Assembly: GCF_000955955.1 (NCBI RefSeq)
Contig: NZ_JYJG01000049.1
Location: forward strand, 1 to 64,000
Direction of reading: 5' to 3'
Source of the DNA: Lentzea aerocolonigenes
Lineage (GTDB): Bacteria > Actinomycetota > Actinomycetes > Mycobacteriales > Pseudonocardiaceae
Length of the DNA stretch: 64,000 nucleotides
The notes beneath the pieces are model-generated. The model had not been told where the DNA came from. It saw only the letters and a list, made by a program, of their open reading frames with translations, and did not search any database. The first letter of the stretch is position 1. Each line of letters begins with the position of its first letter. The position numbers and the translations under genes are program-made. Below, one piece after another: positions 34,556 through 43,590 of the stretch.

Positions 34556-37495
34556 CTAGCGCCGCCTGTCCTTCTGCCATCCCCCGAGCCAGAGCGCGAA
34601 CGCCTCCTGCCACTCGGGGCACGACCCGGTCCGGCGCAGCAGCTCGGGAACGATGCGGTGCAGGTCCTCCGGCCGCGGCAGCCACCCCTGGCCCCTGGAG
34701 CTGTCCCGGCGCATCGCCTGCACCCAGCCGCGCAACGGCGGCAGGCCCTCCACGATCGGCTTCACGTACGCGGGCGCCGCCAAGTCCCTCTGCAGCGAGA
34801 AACCCCAGCACAGCGTGAAGAGGAACAACCGGTAGAAACCGGCCGCGTCCGCCGGTGTCTCGCCGTCCTCCGGCTCGCGCAACGGAAACCGCTCGGCGAT
34901 GCCCCGGAAGTCGCCGGCCACCCGGATCAGTGCCTTGGTGACCGGCTGGGTCATCGTCAGCACGTGTCGCACGTCGCCCGCGATGACGCCGAGCATGTAC
35001 TCCAGCTCGGGGTCGATGAAACCGAACTCGAACAGCCGTTGCAACGCGGTCACCAACGGCCCGGCGACGTACTCCTTGCGGCCGTGCGAGTTCCAGTCGA
35101 CGAACGAGCTCTCCAGCAGCTCCCGCCCGCCGAGCAGCTCGACGAAGTCCCGTGCGGTGAGCAGATCCCGGTTCAGCATCCTGTGCACGACGTCCGGAGC
35201 GGTCTCGCCGAGAACTCTCAGCTCCGCCTCCAGGGGCAACCGGCCGGCGTCGCCGCGGCGCAGCAGGTACAGCGGGGGCGTGCGCGGCCCCTCCGGCAGT
35301 GCTCGTCCCCATCTGCCCAGCAGCACGGACACCAGCCCCGCGCCCAACCGCTGCACGCCACGGAGCGGGTCAGGAGCGCTCTCGTCGCCGAGGATCTCGT
35401 CGTCGAGGATCTCGTGGCAGACGCCGCGCAGCAGCGGCCAGTTCTCCTCCGGCAGATCGAGCAGCAACGTGAGCACCGCACTGTCCAAAGTGGTGCCCAC
35501 GACCCGAACAGCCTGCCGGTACAACGCGAGCTGCGTCTTCGGTGTCGGGCTCATGAACCGCAACGACCTCAGGGCGAACTCCAGCAGCACCGGGTTCTGC
35601 CTGCCCTCGCCGTACTGGTCGAACACCAGGAACGTCAGGCAGTCGTCGATGGCCCGCACCAGGCGCCGGTCCAGCTCCTGGATCGCGATCTGCGGCACCA
35701 CCTCGCTCTGCCCGCTCACGATCAGCGGCTGGATGCGGCTGACCAGTTCGTGCGCGCCGTTGCAGTGCCGCACCATGAAGCACGCGGCGAAGTACTCCAT
35801 GAACGTGCGGTGCGTGAACCCGTAGAGCTTCTCGCCGCGAGCGTTGTCACCGGTGCGGCAGAGCAGCCACGCCCGCCCGCCGCAGTAGTCGAGGAACTCC
35901 TGCGCTGCCGTGGTCGCGGCCCTTCCCCTGCCTCCGAGGACGTTGCGCGCGAGGTAGTCCCCGATGAGGTCGCGCAGCTTCGCCTCGGTCTCGCTGCTCT
36001 GCGAGTCGACCCGGTTGAAGAGGTAGAAGGCCAGCTCCTGCACCAGATACCGGTGCTCGTTCTTCGGCCGGAACGCGCCGGGCAGCTGCCGCACCCGGTC
36101 CCACCGCTCGAACAGCAGCTCCGCGCACTGCTCGTAGACCTGGGGCCGGTTCTCCGGGATGTAGCCGTCGTACTCGTAGATCATGCACAGCAGCGAGAGC
36201 ATCAACGGGTTCGTGCGCAGGTCACCGACGTGCAGGCTGTCGAGCAGGAACATCTCGACCCGGCGGGCCGGATCGGCGTGCCGCGGGCCGGAGGTCAGCC
36301 GGAACCAGCGCCCGACGTACGTCTCCACCTGCGGGTCGGTGAAGTCGGGGAGGTAGAACACCGGGAACACGGCCGGGTCGAGCCGTGCGCTCGTGTAGCC
36401 CTCCTCCCGCGCGGTCACGACCACGCGGACCAGTGGATAACGCAGGCAGAACGCCTCAATCGCCTCGACCGTCGCGCGACGCCGGTCCACGTCGCTGATC
36501 TCGTCGATGCCGTCGAACACGATCACCGCGAGCCCCAGCGCGAGCACGTCGCGCACCACGCCGGCGTCGTAGTCGTGCTGCGTCAGCACACCGAGCCGTT
36601 CGGCGAGCAGCGTCACGTACGACTCGTCCAGCCGCTGGTGGTCCTTGAGCTCCAGCACCAGCGGCGCGAGCCTGCTCTCGTCGGAGCCGAACTGGTACAT
36701 CATCCGGCGGATGAACGTGCTCTTGCCCGCGCCGGGGTTGCCGATCACCACGAACCGGCGCTCGGCCAGGTCGTCCTCCGAGATCACCGGCCCGAGCGAG
36801 CCGGTCCCCGACCACGGCGCCAGCACCCGGTTGACGTAGATGTCCTCGATCGGCACCCGGTAGTCCTCGCGCGAATGCGGCATCACGAGCCTCGCGAACC
36901 GCCTGCGCATCTCCTGCTTGATCGACCGCACGGCGGCGTGCGCGGCGGTGACCCGGCGGAAGTCCGCGGAGATCTCGGCCCGGTCGACGACGACCTGGGC
37001 GAGCGAGGGGTTCGCCGGATCGGGCGCCTGGACGACTCGGGTCGCGTGGACCAGGTCGTTCTGGTCGAACGCGCCGGCCTGCCGCAGCTCGACGACCGCG
37101 AGCCGCACGGTGTCGCGCAGGGCGTCCCACAGCGCCGTGCCGATCGCGGCGGTCTGCTCGTCGGGCAGTTCCAGCCTGCCCGCGAGCTCCTCCACGAACG
37201 TCGCGGCGAGCCGGTCCTGCTCCTCCGCGTGGTCGCCGTCCGAGAGCTCGAGGAACGCGAGCAACTCCAGCAGCCCGGCGCACAGGCGTCCGGAGAGGTG
37301 CTGTGCGATGGCGTCCTGATGGGCGCGGGCGAGCTCGAGATCGGCCCACGCCGGGTGGCGCCGCACCGCGTCCGGAGCCGGCAGCACCGTGCTGAGCGAC
37401 TCCTTCCACCCGATGGCGGAAGCGCGAACGGCGAGCCCTCCGACCGCCCCCGCCGCAGACCGCTCCACGAGTGCCATCAGCGCCGGATCTGCCAC
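34556..37495 (-). CDS. NACHT-domain NTPase (bacterial NLR-like, putative defence)
   Basis: 979 residues from GTG. An N-terminal helical domain (1-235) of unknown type shows no recognisable enzyme motif. The NACHT module has Walker [12 protein letters not shown] (about 254-264), Walker [11 protein letters not shown] (about 332), [27 protein letters not shown], and the late NACHT mark [14 protein letters not shown]. About 400 residues of C-terminal helices may form the sensor. Bacterial NACHT proteins are known antiphage NLRs. It sits between recO (59 bases) and uppS (44 bases), same strand. No partner gene is adjacent. Confidence 0.85.
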   Translation of the reverse strand: MADPALMALVERSAAGAVGGLAVRASAIGWKESLSTVLPAPDAVRRHPAWADLELARAHQDAIAQHLSGRLCAGLLELLAFLELSDGDHAEEQDRLAATFVEELAGRLELPDEQTAAIGTALWDALRDTVRLAVVELRQAGAFDQNDLVHATRVVQAPDPANPSLAQVVVDRAEISADFRRVTAAHAAVRSIKQEMRRRFARLVMPHSREDYRVPIEDIYVNRVLAPWSGTGSLGPVISEDDLAERRFVVIGNPGAGKSTFIRRMMYQFGSDESRLAPLVLELKDHQRLDESYVTLLAERLGVLTQHDYDAGVVRDVLALGLAVIVFDGIDEISDVDRRRATVEAIEAFCLRYPLVRVVVTAREEGYTSARLDPAVFPVFYLPDFTDPQVETYVGRWFRLTSGPRHADPARRVEMFLLDSLHVGDLRTNPLMLSLLCMIYEYDGYIPENRPQVYEQCAELLFERWDRVRQLPGAFRPKNEHRYLVQELAFYLFNRVDSQSSETEAKLRDLIGDYLARNVLGGRGRAATTAAQEFLDYCGGRAWLLCRTGDNARGEKLYGFTHRTFMEYFAACFMVRHCNGAHELVSRIQPLIVSGQSEVVPQIAIQELDRRLVRAIDDCLTFLVFDQYGEGRQNPVLLEFALRSLRFMSPTPKTQLALYRQAVRVVGTTLDSAVLTLLLDLPEENWPLLRGVCHEILDDEILGDESAPDPLRGVQRLGAGLVSVLLGRWGRALPEGPRTPPLYLLRRGDAGRLPLEAELRVLGETAPDVVHRMLNRDLLTARDFVELLGGRELLESSFVDWNSHGRKEYVAGPLVTALQRLFEFGFIDPELEYMLGVIAGDVRHVLTMTQPVTKALIRVAGDFRGIAERFPLREPEDGETPADAAGFYRLFLFTLCWGFSLQRDLAAPAYVKPIVEGLPPLRGWVQAMRRDSSRGQGWLPRPEDLHRIVPELLRRTGSCPEWQEAFALWLGGWQKDRRR

Positions 37496-37554
37496 GCGGC
37501 GAAGCTACATAGATCTTGAGCGGGTTTCGCCGCCGCGCGGCGAACTTGGCCCGA

Positions 37555-38316
37555 TCAGCCCAACGTGCCGTCTTCGGCTTTGGCCTTCCGCTCGACCAAC
37601 GGCAAGGACCGCAGCTGCCTTTCCAGGTGCCACTGCAGGTGCGCCGCGACCAGGCCGCTCGCATCGCGCCGGGCGATGTGCGGGATCTCGTCGACCACAC
37701 CCCACTGCCCGTGCAGCAACGCCGAGAGCAGCGTCAACGTGTCCTGCGACGGCGACGCGGACCCCGCCGGGCGGCAGTTCGGGCAGCACGAGCCACCTGC
37801 CTGCACGCTGAACGCCCGGTGCGGACCAGGATTGCCGCACTTGGCGCATTCGTTCACCGCGGGCGCCCATCCGGCGAACGCCATCGCACGCATGAGGAAC
37901 GCGTCCAGCAGCAGCGAAGGATCACGCTCCGCCGCCGACAACGCGCGCAGCGCCCCCGCGACGAGCATGTAGAGGCGCAGGACCGGTTCGCCCTCTTCGG
38001 CCGTGAGCCGGTCCGCGGTCTCGACGATCGCGCACGCGGCCGTGTAGCGCTGGTAGTCGTTGACGATCCCCACGCCGAACGCGTCCAGCGTCTGCACCTG
38101 CGTGATGATGTCGAGCGACCGGCCGGGGTGGAACTGCACGTCGACGTGGCAGAACGGCTCCAGCCGCGCACCGAACTTCGACGTCGTCTTGCGCACGCCC
38201 TTCGCGACGGCTCTCAACTTGCCGTGCCGCTGCGTCAGGAACGTGATGATCCGGTCCGCTTCACCGAGCTTCTGCACCCGAAGCACGACGCCGGTGTCGC
38301 GGTAGAGGTTCGCCAT
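37555..38316 (-). CDS. recO: DNA repair protein RecO
   Basis: 253 residues. The N-terminal OB-fold is YRDTGVVLRVQKLGEADRIITFLTQRHGKL. The C-terminal helical domain has a zinc site (CAKCGNPG and CCPNC). It loads RecA onto SSB-coated gaps with RecR. It starts in TGATG overlap with the era stop. Confidence 0.95.
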   Translation of the reverse strand: MANLYRDTGVVLRVQKLGEADRIITFLTQRHGKLRAVAKGVRKTTSKFGARLEPFCHVDVQFHPGRSLDIITQVQTLDAFGVGIVNDYQRYTAACAIVETADRLTAEEGEPVLRLYMLVAGALRALSAAERDPSLLLDAFLMRAMAFAGWAPAVNECAKCGNPGPHRAFSVQAGGSCCPNCRPAGSASPSQDTLTLLSALLHGQWGVVDEIPHIARRDASGLVAAHLQWHLERQLRSLPLVERKAKAEDGTLG

Positions 38317-39212
38317 CAGAACCCGAGGCGGCGCAGCTGTTTCGGGTCTCGCTGCCAGTCCTTGGCGATCTTGATGTGCAGGTCCAGGTACACCCGCGTG
38401 CCCAGCAGCGCCTCGATCTGCTTGCGCGCCGCCATGCCGACCTGCTTGAGCCGCTCACCCCGATGCCCCAGGATGATCGCCTTCTGCGACGGCCGTTCCA
38501 CGAACACGAACGCGTGGATGTCCATCAGGTCGTCACGACCCTCGCGCGGCATCATCTCCTCGACCACCACGGCGATGGAGTGCGGCAGCTCGTCCCGCAC
38601 GCCTTCCAGCGCGGCCTCGCGGATCAGCTCGGCGACCAGGGTCTGCTCGGGCTCGTCGGTCAGATCGCCGTCCGGGAACAGCTGCGGCCCCTGCGGCAGT
38701 TTCGCCAGCAGCAGGTCGCTCAGCTTGTCGACCTGGAAGCCGTCGACCGCGGACACCGGGATGATCTCGGCGAACTCCATCACCTTCTGCAGGGCGAGCA
38801 GCTGCTCCATCACCTGCTGAGGCTGGACCAGATCGGTCTTCGTCACGATGCCGACCACGGGCGTGCGCTTCGCGACCTTCTCGAGCTCGGCGGCGATGAA
38901 CTTGTCACCAGGGCCGACCTTCTGGTCCGCGGGCACGCAGAAGCCCACGACGTCGACCTCGGACCACGTCTCGCGCACCAGGTCGTTGAGCCGCTGGCCG
39001 AGCAGTGTGCGCGGCCGGTGCAGACCGGGCGTGTCCACGAGCACGAGCTGGCCGTCCTCGCGGTGCACGATGCCGCGGATCGTGTGGCGGGTGGTCTGCG
39101 GCTTGCTGGACGTGATGGCGACCTTCGTGCCCACCAGTGCGTTCGTCAGCGTCGACTTCCCTGCGTTCGGGCGGCCGACGAAGCACGCGAACCCGGAGCG
39201 GTAACCATCCAT
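38316..39212 (-). CDS. era: Ribosome-assembly GTPase Era
   Basis: 298 residues. G1 CFVGRPNAGKSTLTNAL, G3 VDTPGLHRP, G4 TKTD (common NKxD variant), then a C-terminal KH domain (ILGHRGERLKQVGMAARKQIEALLG). It binds the 16S rRNA 3' end in 30S maturation. Upstream the usual deaminase-like/CorC/ybeY/phoH string is interrupted by a 4-kb accessory island. Confidence 0.96.
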   Translation of the reverse strand: MDGYRSGFACFVGRPNAGKSTLTNALVGTKVAITSSKPQTTRHTIRGIVHREDGQLVLVDTPGLHRPRTLLGQRLNDLVRETWSEVDVVGFCVPADQKVGPGDKFIAAELEKVAKRTPVVGIVTKTDLVQPQQVMEQLLALQKVMEFAEIIPVSAVDGFQVDKLSDLLLAKLPQGPQLFPDGDLTDEPEQTLVAELIREAALEGVRDELPHSIAVVVEEMMPREGRDDLMDIHAFVFVERPSQKAIILGHRGERLKQVGMAARKQIEALLGTRVYLDLHIKIAKDWQRDPKQLRRLGF

Positions 39213-39266
39213 TCGTCCATTGTCCCTGTCAGTCGCGGTGAGCTCGTCGCAGGTCCCCTCGCTACC

Positions 39267-39694
39267 TCACCGAGGTCGTTTTCGTTCCGCTCCGTCGTGT
39301 GAGGTCACCGGGGACAAGCATCCTGCGTCTGACCGCATCAATGACCGAAAATGCCTGTCCAGGTGACCCGCGAGCATCCCACCTTCGCCCGTCGAAGTCT
39401 CCAGTACGAGATCAAGGCGCACCCCTTTGTCGGCAGCTGCAAGAAGTTCACGCACCACCTCGTCGACACCGTGTGCGGCGAAGCTCACCACCAGCACTCG
39501 CTGCCTGGTGGCGCGGATGATTCCAGCACCACTGAGCTGGTCATCCTCACCGCCACCGCCGAGCTGAGTGGACCGCTGACCACCAGTCGGGGCCTGCGCG
39601 ACTCGGCTTCACGGTGCGCCGCCGCGAGTGCGAGCGCAACCGCGGAGCCGGGCTGGTGCGGCGCGAGTTCACGCCACCGCGAAATCACCTGATG
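39267..39694 (-). pseudogene. drmC: Remnant of DISARM drmC (phospholipase D-like)
   Basis: Two frames together resemble DrmC. Upstream piece: HQVISRWRELAPHQPGSAV, LVVSGPLSS and VRMTSSVVLE. After a one-base loss near 39521 the other frame continues IIRATRQRVLVVSFAAHGVD, then AADKGVRLDLVLETSTGEGGML. It then jumps to a tail-like GHLDRHFRSLMRS. The expected HKD catalytic segment is missing, which implies an internal deletion. No drmA, drmB or other DISARM gene remains. Bases 39695-39995 show no gene. Confidence 0.6.
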
Positions 39695-39995
39695 GGCAGC
39701 CGCGCGTTCGTCATGATCAGCATGGCCTCGTCGTTCGTCCACGGCAGATTGCCCAACCGGGCTGCACTGGCCGATCGGCAGATGGTATTTGCACTCGTCG
39801 TCCACCGTGTCCCTCGAAGTCGATCACACCGAAGTTGACGATGCAGATCACGAACCGTGTTCATGCGGGCTCGTATCACTCGACTGGCGTATGTGTGAGG
39901 CGCTCGGCCGAGTTATTGGGTAGATCCGCTCATGTCCAAACAGTCGCTCTTGAGCACACTGACTGCACAACGGGGAGCTGTGCAAGGGGGCACGG

Positions 39996-40301
39996 GTGGG
40001 ATTCCAGGCAACGGTCGAGCTGTTGCAGCAGGCCGCGGGCAAGGTCAACGGTCGCGGGGACGCCGTGGGGGCGGCGAACCTGGCCGGTCCGGCCGACCGG
40101 GTGGCCGACGCGATGCCGGGTGGCGCCGCTGCTGAACAGGCGCGGGCGGTGGCGGAGTCGTGGCGTACCACGTTGTCCGGGTGGGCGGCCGATGCGCACG
40201 AGTACGCCAAGGACCTTGCCGACAGCGCTACCACCTACCAAGGGGTGGAGCAAACCAACGAAGCCGGCTTCACCGGTCGTTCGTTGAAGGGCGCGATCTG
40301 A
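39996..40301 (+). CDS. EspC-like / WXG100-type type VII secretion substrate
   Basis: 101 residues from GTG with AGGGGGC upstream. Two helices are separated by a Gly-rich turn (MPGGAAAEQARAVAESW); the C-terminal part LADSATTYQGVEQTNEAGF resembles the secretion tail (Y followed by an acidic residue, YxxxE). It is small, single-domain and coupled by TGATG to the downstream hydrolase, as in EspC/Esx-type partners that carry toxins to the ESX machine. No ESX core gene is in the window. Confidence 0.65.
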   Translation: MGFQATVELLQQAAGKVNGRGDAVGAANLAGPADRVADAMPGGAAAEQARAVAESWRTTLSGWAADAHEYAKDLADSATTYQGVEQTNEAGFTGRSLKGAI

Positions 40302-41977
40302 TGGTGAGCGTGGGAGACATCCGGAAGTGGAGCCCGGCTGGTCTCGAGGAGGCGTATCGGGGTCTGCGGCGACAGGAAGAGATCCTGATCGAGGCGGGCG
40401 ATGGCTTCGGCACCGACGCCAAGGTGGCGGACTGGAGCGGTCGTGCCGCTGATGCGGCCGAGAGCAACCGGAAGTCCTTGGTGGACCGGCTGGAGATCAT
40501 CGTCGCCGGTGTCGCCGCGGCGCGGCGTGGCGTCGCTGATTCGGCTGACGCGGTTACAGCGCTTCTGGCAGTCCTTGCCGAGACCGACGGGCTGGCTCAG
40601 CGCTACTACTACCGGATCAGTGATGACGGTGCGGTGGTTGATACCGCTTTCGTCACCTCAGGTGCCACTCCGCAGCCTTCGCATGAGCGAGACCAGGTCA
40701 AGGACGAGCTCGGCGATCGCGTATGTGAGATTGTGCGTCGGGCCGACGACATCGACCGCGACCTCGCCGACGTGTTGCGCAAAGCTGCGCACGGTCAGAT
40801 CGGCACGGACGGTGCCACCACGGTCGCGGCCGCCGCACAAGCTGGGCAAGGACACGGTGCACTGTCCGCCCTCGAACCGCCGTCGAACGGCACAGTGGCG
40901 CAGAACGCGGCCTGGTGGCGGTCGTTGTCGTCCAAGGAACGATGGATGATCTCCGAGTTCCACCCGGAGTGGATCGGCAACCTGGACGGAATTCCCGCGA
41001 CCGCACGGGATCAGGCGAACCGGAGCCGCCTGTACCAGGAGCAGAACTCGCTCGGTCTGGAACTGCGACGACTGCAAGCCGTTCTCGACGACCCGAACTC
41101 CAAGGCGGCCGACTACCAGCATGCGCTGCTGCGGGCCGGGGAGATCGACAAGAAGCTGGAAGCGTTGCAGGCGATCGAGAAGACGGCGTCGCGGCCGGGT
41201 GAACGGCAGTTGCTGCTGCTGGACGTCAGCGGGGAGAACCCACGAGCGGCTGTCGCGTCGGGCAACGTGGACACCGCGAAGAACGTCGTGGCGTTCACGG
41301 GCGGGTTCGGCTCCACGGTCACAGGAGACATCAGGGAGTACGACGACAAGATGAGCAAGCTGCGTGAGGAGTCCGATCGCTTGTCGGAGAAATACGGCGA
41401 CGGCGGGAAGACGGCTGCCATCACATGGATGGGCTACGACGCACCGCAGTCTCTTGACGTCACGTCAGACAGCAAAGCGCAGCAGGGCGGGCAGCAACTG
41501 GCCAAGTTCCTCGACGGCATCGATGCATCGCGGCAGGGGAACGAGCCACACGTGGTCGCCGTCGGCCACTCCTACGGCTCCACCACCACAGGCCTGGCAC
41601 TGCGTGAAGCGTCCGGAGTGGACGACGCGATCTTCCTCGGTTCCCCCGGCATCGGTACCCACAACCTTGCCGATCTGAAGGTTCCCGGAGGTCACTCGTT
41701 CGTGCTGGAGAACAAGAATGACCCGGTTGCCGACCTCGGTAGGTTCGGTGGCGATCCCACCACGATCGAAGGTGTGCGTCATCTGTCCACGAGCGAGGCA
41801 ACGTCCGCGGACGGTCGGCGGCTGGAGGAGTCCACCGGGCACTCCAGCGTGAATGAGTACCTGCGGCCCGGCACGACCAGCCAGTACAACATCGCCGCGC
41901 AGGTCGCCGGCCTGTCCGACAAGGCCGTGGCCGGAGCGACGGTCGGTGCGGGTGACGTGATTCGCAACCCCTGGTAG
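40301..41977 (+). CDS. DUF1023 alpha/beta-hydrolase, putative type VII secreted effector
   Basis: 558 residues from ATG 40301. A helical N-terminal half (1-300) has a WSG turn (VADWSGRAADAAESNRK) typical of WXG/LXG-like targeting. The C-terminal DUF1023 hydrolase has the nucleophile elbow VAVGHSYGSTTTG, the GSPGIG loop, and a probable Asp and His in ENKNDPVADLG and STGHSSVNEYL. It is a plausible secreted lipase/esterase toxin or wall-active enzyme (inference). A lipoprotein gene follows 9 bases later. Confidence 0.82.
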   Translation: MVSVGDIRKWSPAGLEEAYRGLRRQEEILIEAGDGFGTDAKVADWSGRAADAAESNRKSLVDRLEIIVAGVAAARRGVADSADAVTALLAVLAETDGLAQRYYYRISDDGAVVDTAFVTSGATPQPSHERDQVKDELGDRVCEIVRRADDIDRDLADVLRKAAHGQIGTDGATTVAAAAQAGQGHGALSALEPPSNGTVAQNAAWWRSLSSKERWMISEFHPEWIGNLDGIPATARDQANRSRLYQEQNSLGLELRRLQAVLDDPNSKAADYQHALLRAGEIDKKLEALQAIEKTASRPGERQLLLLDVSGENPRAAVASGNVDTAKNVVAFTGGFGSTVTGDIREYDDKMSKLREESDRLSEKYGDGGKTAAITWMGYDAPQSLDVTSDSKAQQGGQQLAKFLDGIDASRQGNEPHVVAVGHSYGSTTTGLALREASGVDDAIFLGSPGIGTHNLADLKVPGGHSFVLENKNDPVADLGRFGGDPTTIEGVRHLSTSEATSADGRRLEESTGHSSVNEYLRPGTTSQYNIAAQVAGLSDKAVAGATVGAGDVIRNPW

Positions 41978-41986
41978 GGACTGATC

Positions 41987-42544
41987 ATGAAGATTCGAGG
42001 GCGCGGGATGTTGATTCGTGCGGCCGTCGTCGCGATGGTCGTGACTGCATCCGGCTGTGGAGGGGGAGGTTCCGACGTGGACGAAGTCTTCGCGAAGGTG
42101 ATGCAACGTCCCGATATCGAGCAGACAGTGGCTTCCTACACGGAGATGGGCGCCAGGATCAGGGAGCGGCTCGCGGCCGAGTTCGGCCGTACGTGGGAGC
42201 AGGTGAGTGACGGGGGCCGTGCCGGATGCGGTGACGAGTACAAGGTGCTGGACGATGTCGAGAATCGTCACCTGCCGAGGTGGAGTTCGAAGGGCAACCT
42301 GCCGGACGATCAGTGGCCACGTGCTGAAGCGATCGTCGGGGAGGTCGCGGAAGGTTATGGCTTCCACAAGGATCCGGTGATTCTCGTGAACCGGCAGGGA
42401 GATCACGAAGTCGTCTACGACAAGCCGGACGGCGCACAGGTCACCTTCGGAACGGCGGTCAACACCGTGCTGGACGTCATGACCGGCTGCCACCTGACGG
42501 TCGATGCGCATCGGCGTGGCACGCCCAAGGCCGCGCGTAGGTGA
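41987..42544 (+). CDS. Lipoprotein, LppA-like, partner of the DUF1023 protein
   Basis: 185 residues. A signal peptide with lipobox TASGC (cysteine near residue 24) is followed by GGGGSD and a soluble domain with two further cysteines (GRAGCGDEYK and VMTGCHLTV). It is similar in layout to mycobacterial LppA/LppV-type lipoproteins. Its place directly after the hydrolase suggests an immunity or adaptor role (inference). Confidence 0.72.
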   Translation: MKIRGRGMLIRAAVVAMVVTASGCGGGGSDVDEVFAKVMQRPDIEQTVASYTEMGARIRERLAAEFGRTWEQVSDGGRAGCGDEYKVLDDVENRHLPRWSSKGNLPDDQWPRAEAIVGEVAEGYGFHKDPVILVNRQGDHEVVYDKPDGAQVTFGTAVNTVLDVMTGCHLTVDAHRRGTPKAARR

Positions 42545-42624
42545 TCGATGGGCTACCTGATCCGCCTTGAGCCGCTCCCGTACTTCCTGCGGGAGAACCC
42601 GCCCGGAAAGGACTACTTTCGGAC

Positions 42625-43246
42625 GTGGCGGACCGTCTGTTCGACCACGTCGAGGACTCGGCCCTGATCGCGCTCGGCATCGACGCCCGGCTGTTGCCGC
42701 TGGTGCGTGTGCTCACCGCCGAACCACACCTGGAAGCCTTGGAGTCGCGGCTCCCCGCACCGCAGTACGACGCCTTGGTGGCGCTTGCGGCGGGCATGAC
42801 GCTGGAGGAAGCCTGGCAGGAGGTCAGCAAGCACCTAGCCCGACCGGTACGCCATGGTGTCCGGCCCGGAGGAACTCGCGGACGTGCTGGCACATCCGTT
42901 TGCCGCGTGGCGAGTGTTCCTCCACGGAAGACAACGTGAAATCGCCTACCGCCCGTCTTACTCGGGTGCGGTGATGGTCAGCGGCGGTGCGGGCACCGGC
43001 ACAAGACGGTGACGGCACCGCATCGCGCCGCCCTTCTTTCGCACTCCGCTCCGCTGCGTCGCTCTCGTCGGTGTGGACCGCGACGCGATCCCTCTCATGG
43101 CGGCCGTGACACCGGTCGACGAGGACCCGATCGCGCACGAGCACGACGAACAGCGGGAACGCTGCCTGCTGTTCGTCGCCAGCACTCGTGCCCGCGATGC
43201 GCTCGTGCTCTCCCACACGGGGCAACGCAGTCCGTTCATGCTCTGA
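42625..43246 (+). pseudogene. Decayed UvrD-like helicase
   Basis: Three pieces of one gene. Piece 1 (from 42625): DRLFDHVEDSALIALGID, then LPAPQYDALVALAAGMTLEE. After a frameshift near 42840, piece 2: RYAMVSGPEELADVLAHPF, FAAWRVFLHGRQREIAY and VMVSGGAGTG, where two extra bases at about 43000 break Walker A (GKT). After an internal deletion near 43060, piece 3: RERCLLFVASTRARDALVLS, the helicase C-terminal motif, to TGA 43246. Motifs II-V are absent. An upstream 39-codon frame (42548-42667) is not convincing. Confidence 0.7.
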
Positions 43247-43257
43247 AGGCAAGCCGG

Positions 43258-43590
43258 TCAGAGCACCTCAGCGACCTCGCCCGCAGCAGTCGCTCGGATC
43301 ACCGGACCATCTGCGGTCAGGTCGCGCACAGCCTGTACGGACGCGTCGTCGAGCCCGTCCGCGTCCGTCACCACGGCCGCGGCTTCCAGGCCCTCCGCAC
43401 CGCTCGACACGGCGGCCGCGACGGCGGCCTGCAGCGCGGTGAGCTGCAGCGACGGCAACGCGACCGTAGACGCGTTGTACGTGCGGCCGTCGAGGTCGCG
43501 CACCGCGGCACCCTCGGCGGCACCGTTGCGCGCGCGGACGGACCGCGCGAGCGTCAGGAGCTTGGCGTCCTCGGGGTCGAGGTCAGTCAT
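43258..43590 (-). CDS. Cytidine deaminase-like protein without zinc motif (Rv2365c-like)
   Basis: 110 residues. The fold signature AVRDLDGRTYNASTVALPSLQLTALQAAVAAAVSSGAEG resembles cytidine deaminase, but the HAE and PCxxC zinc ligands are absent, so catalysis is unlikely. It sits between CorC and the island, as Rv2365c does between CorC and era. Overlaps the CorC stop by 8 bases. Confidence 0.75.
   Translation of the reverse strand: MTDLDPEDAKLLTLARSVRARNGAAEGAAVRDLDGRTYNASTVALPSLQLTALQAAVAAAVSSGAEGLEAAAVVTDADGLDDASVQAVRDLTADGPVIRATAAGEVAEVL

Noticed and set aside
42548-42667. 39-codon frame after the lipoprotein as a separate small gene
   Set aside because: It runs into the decayed helicase in another frame and has no recognisable feature; more likely part of the degraded region.
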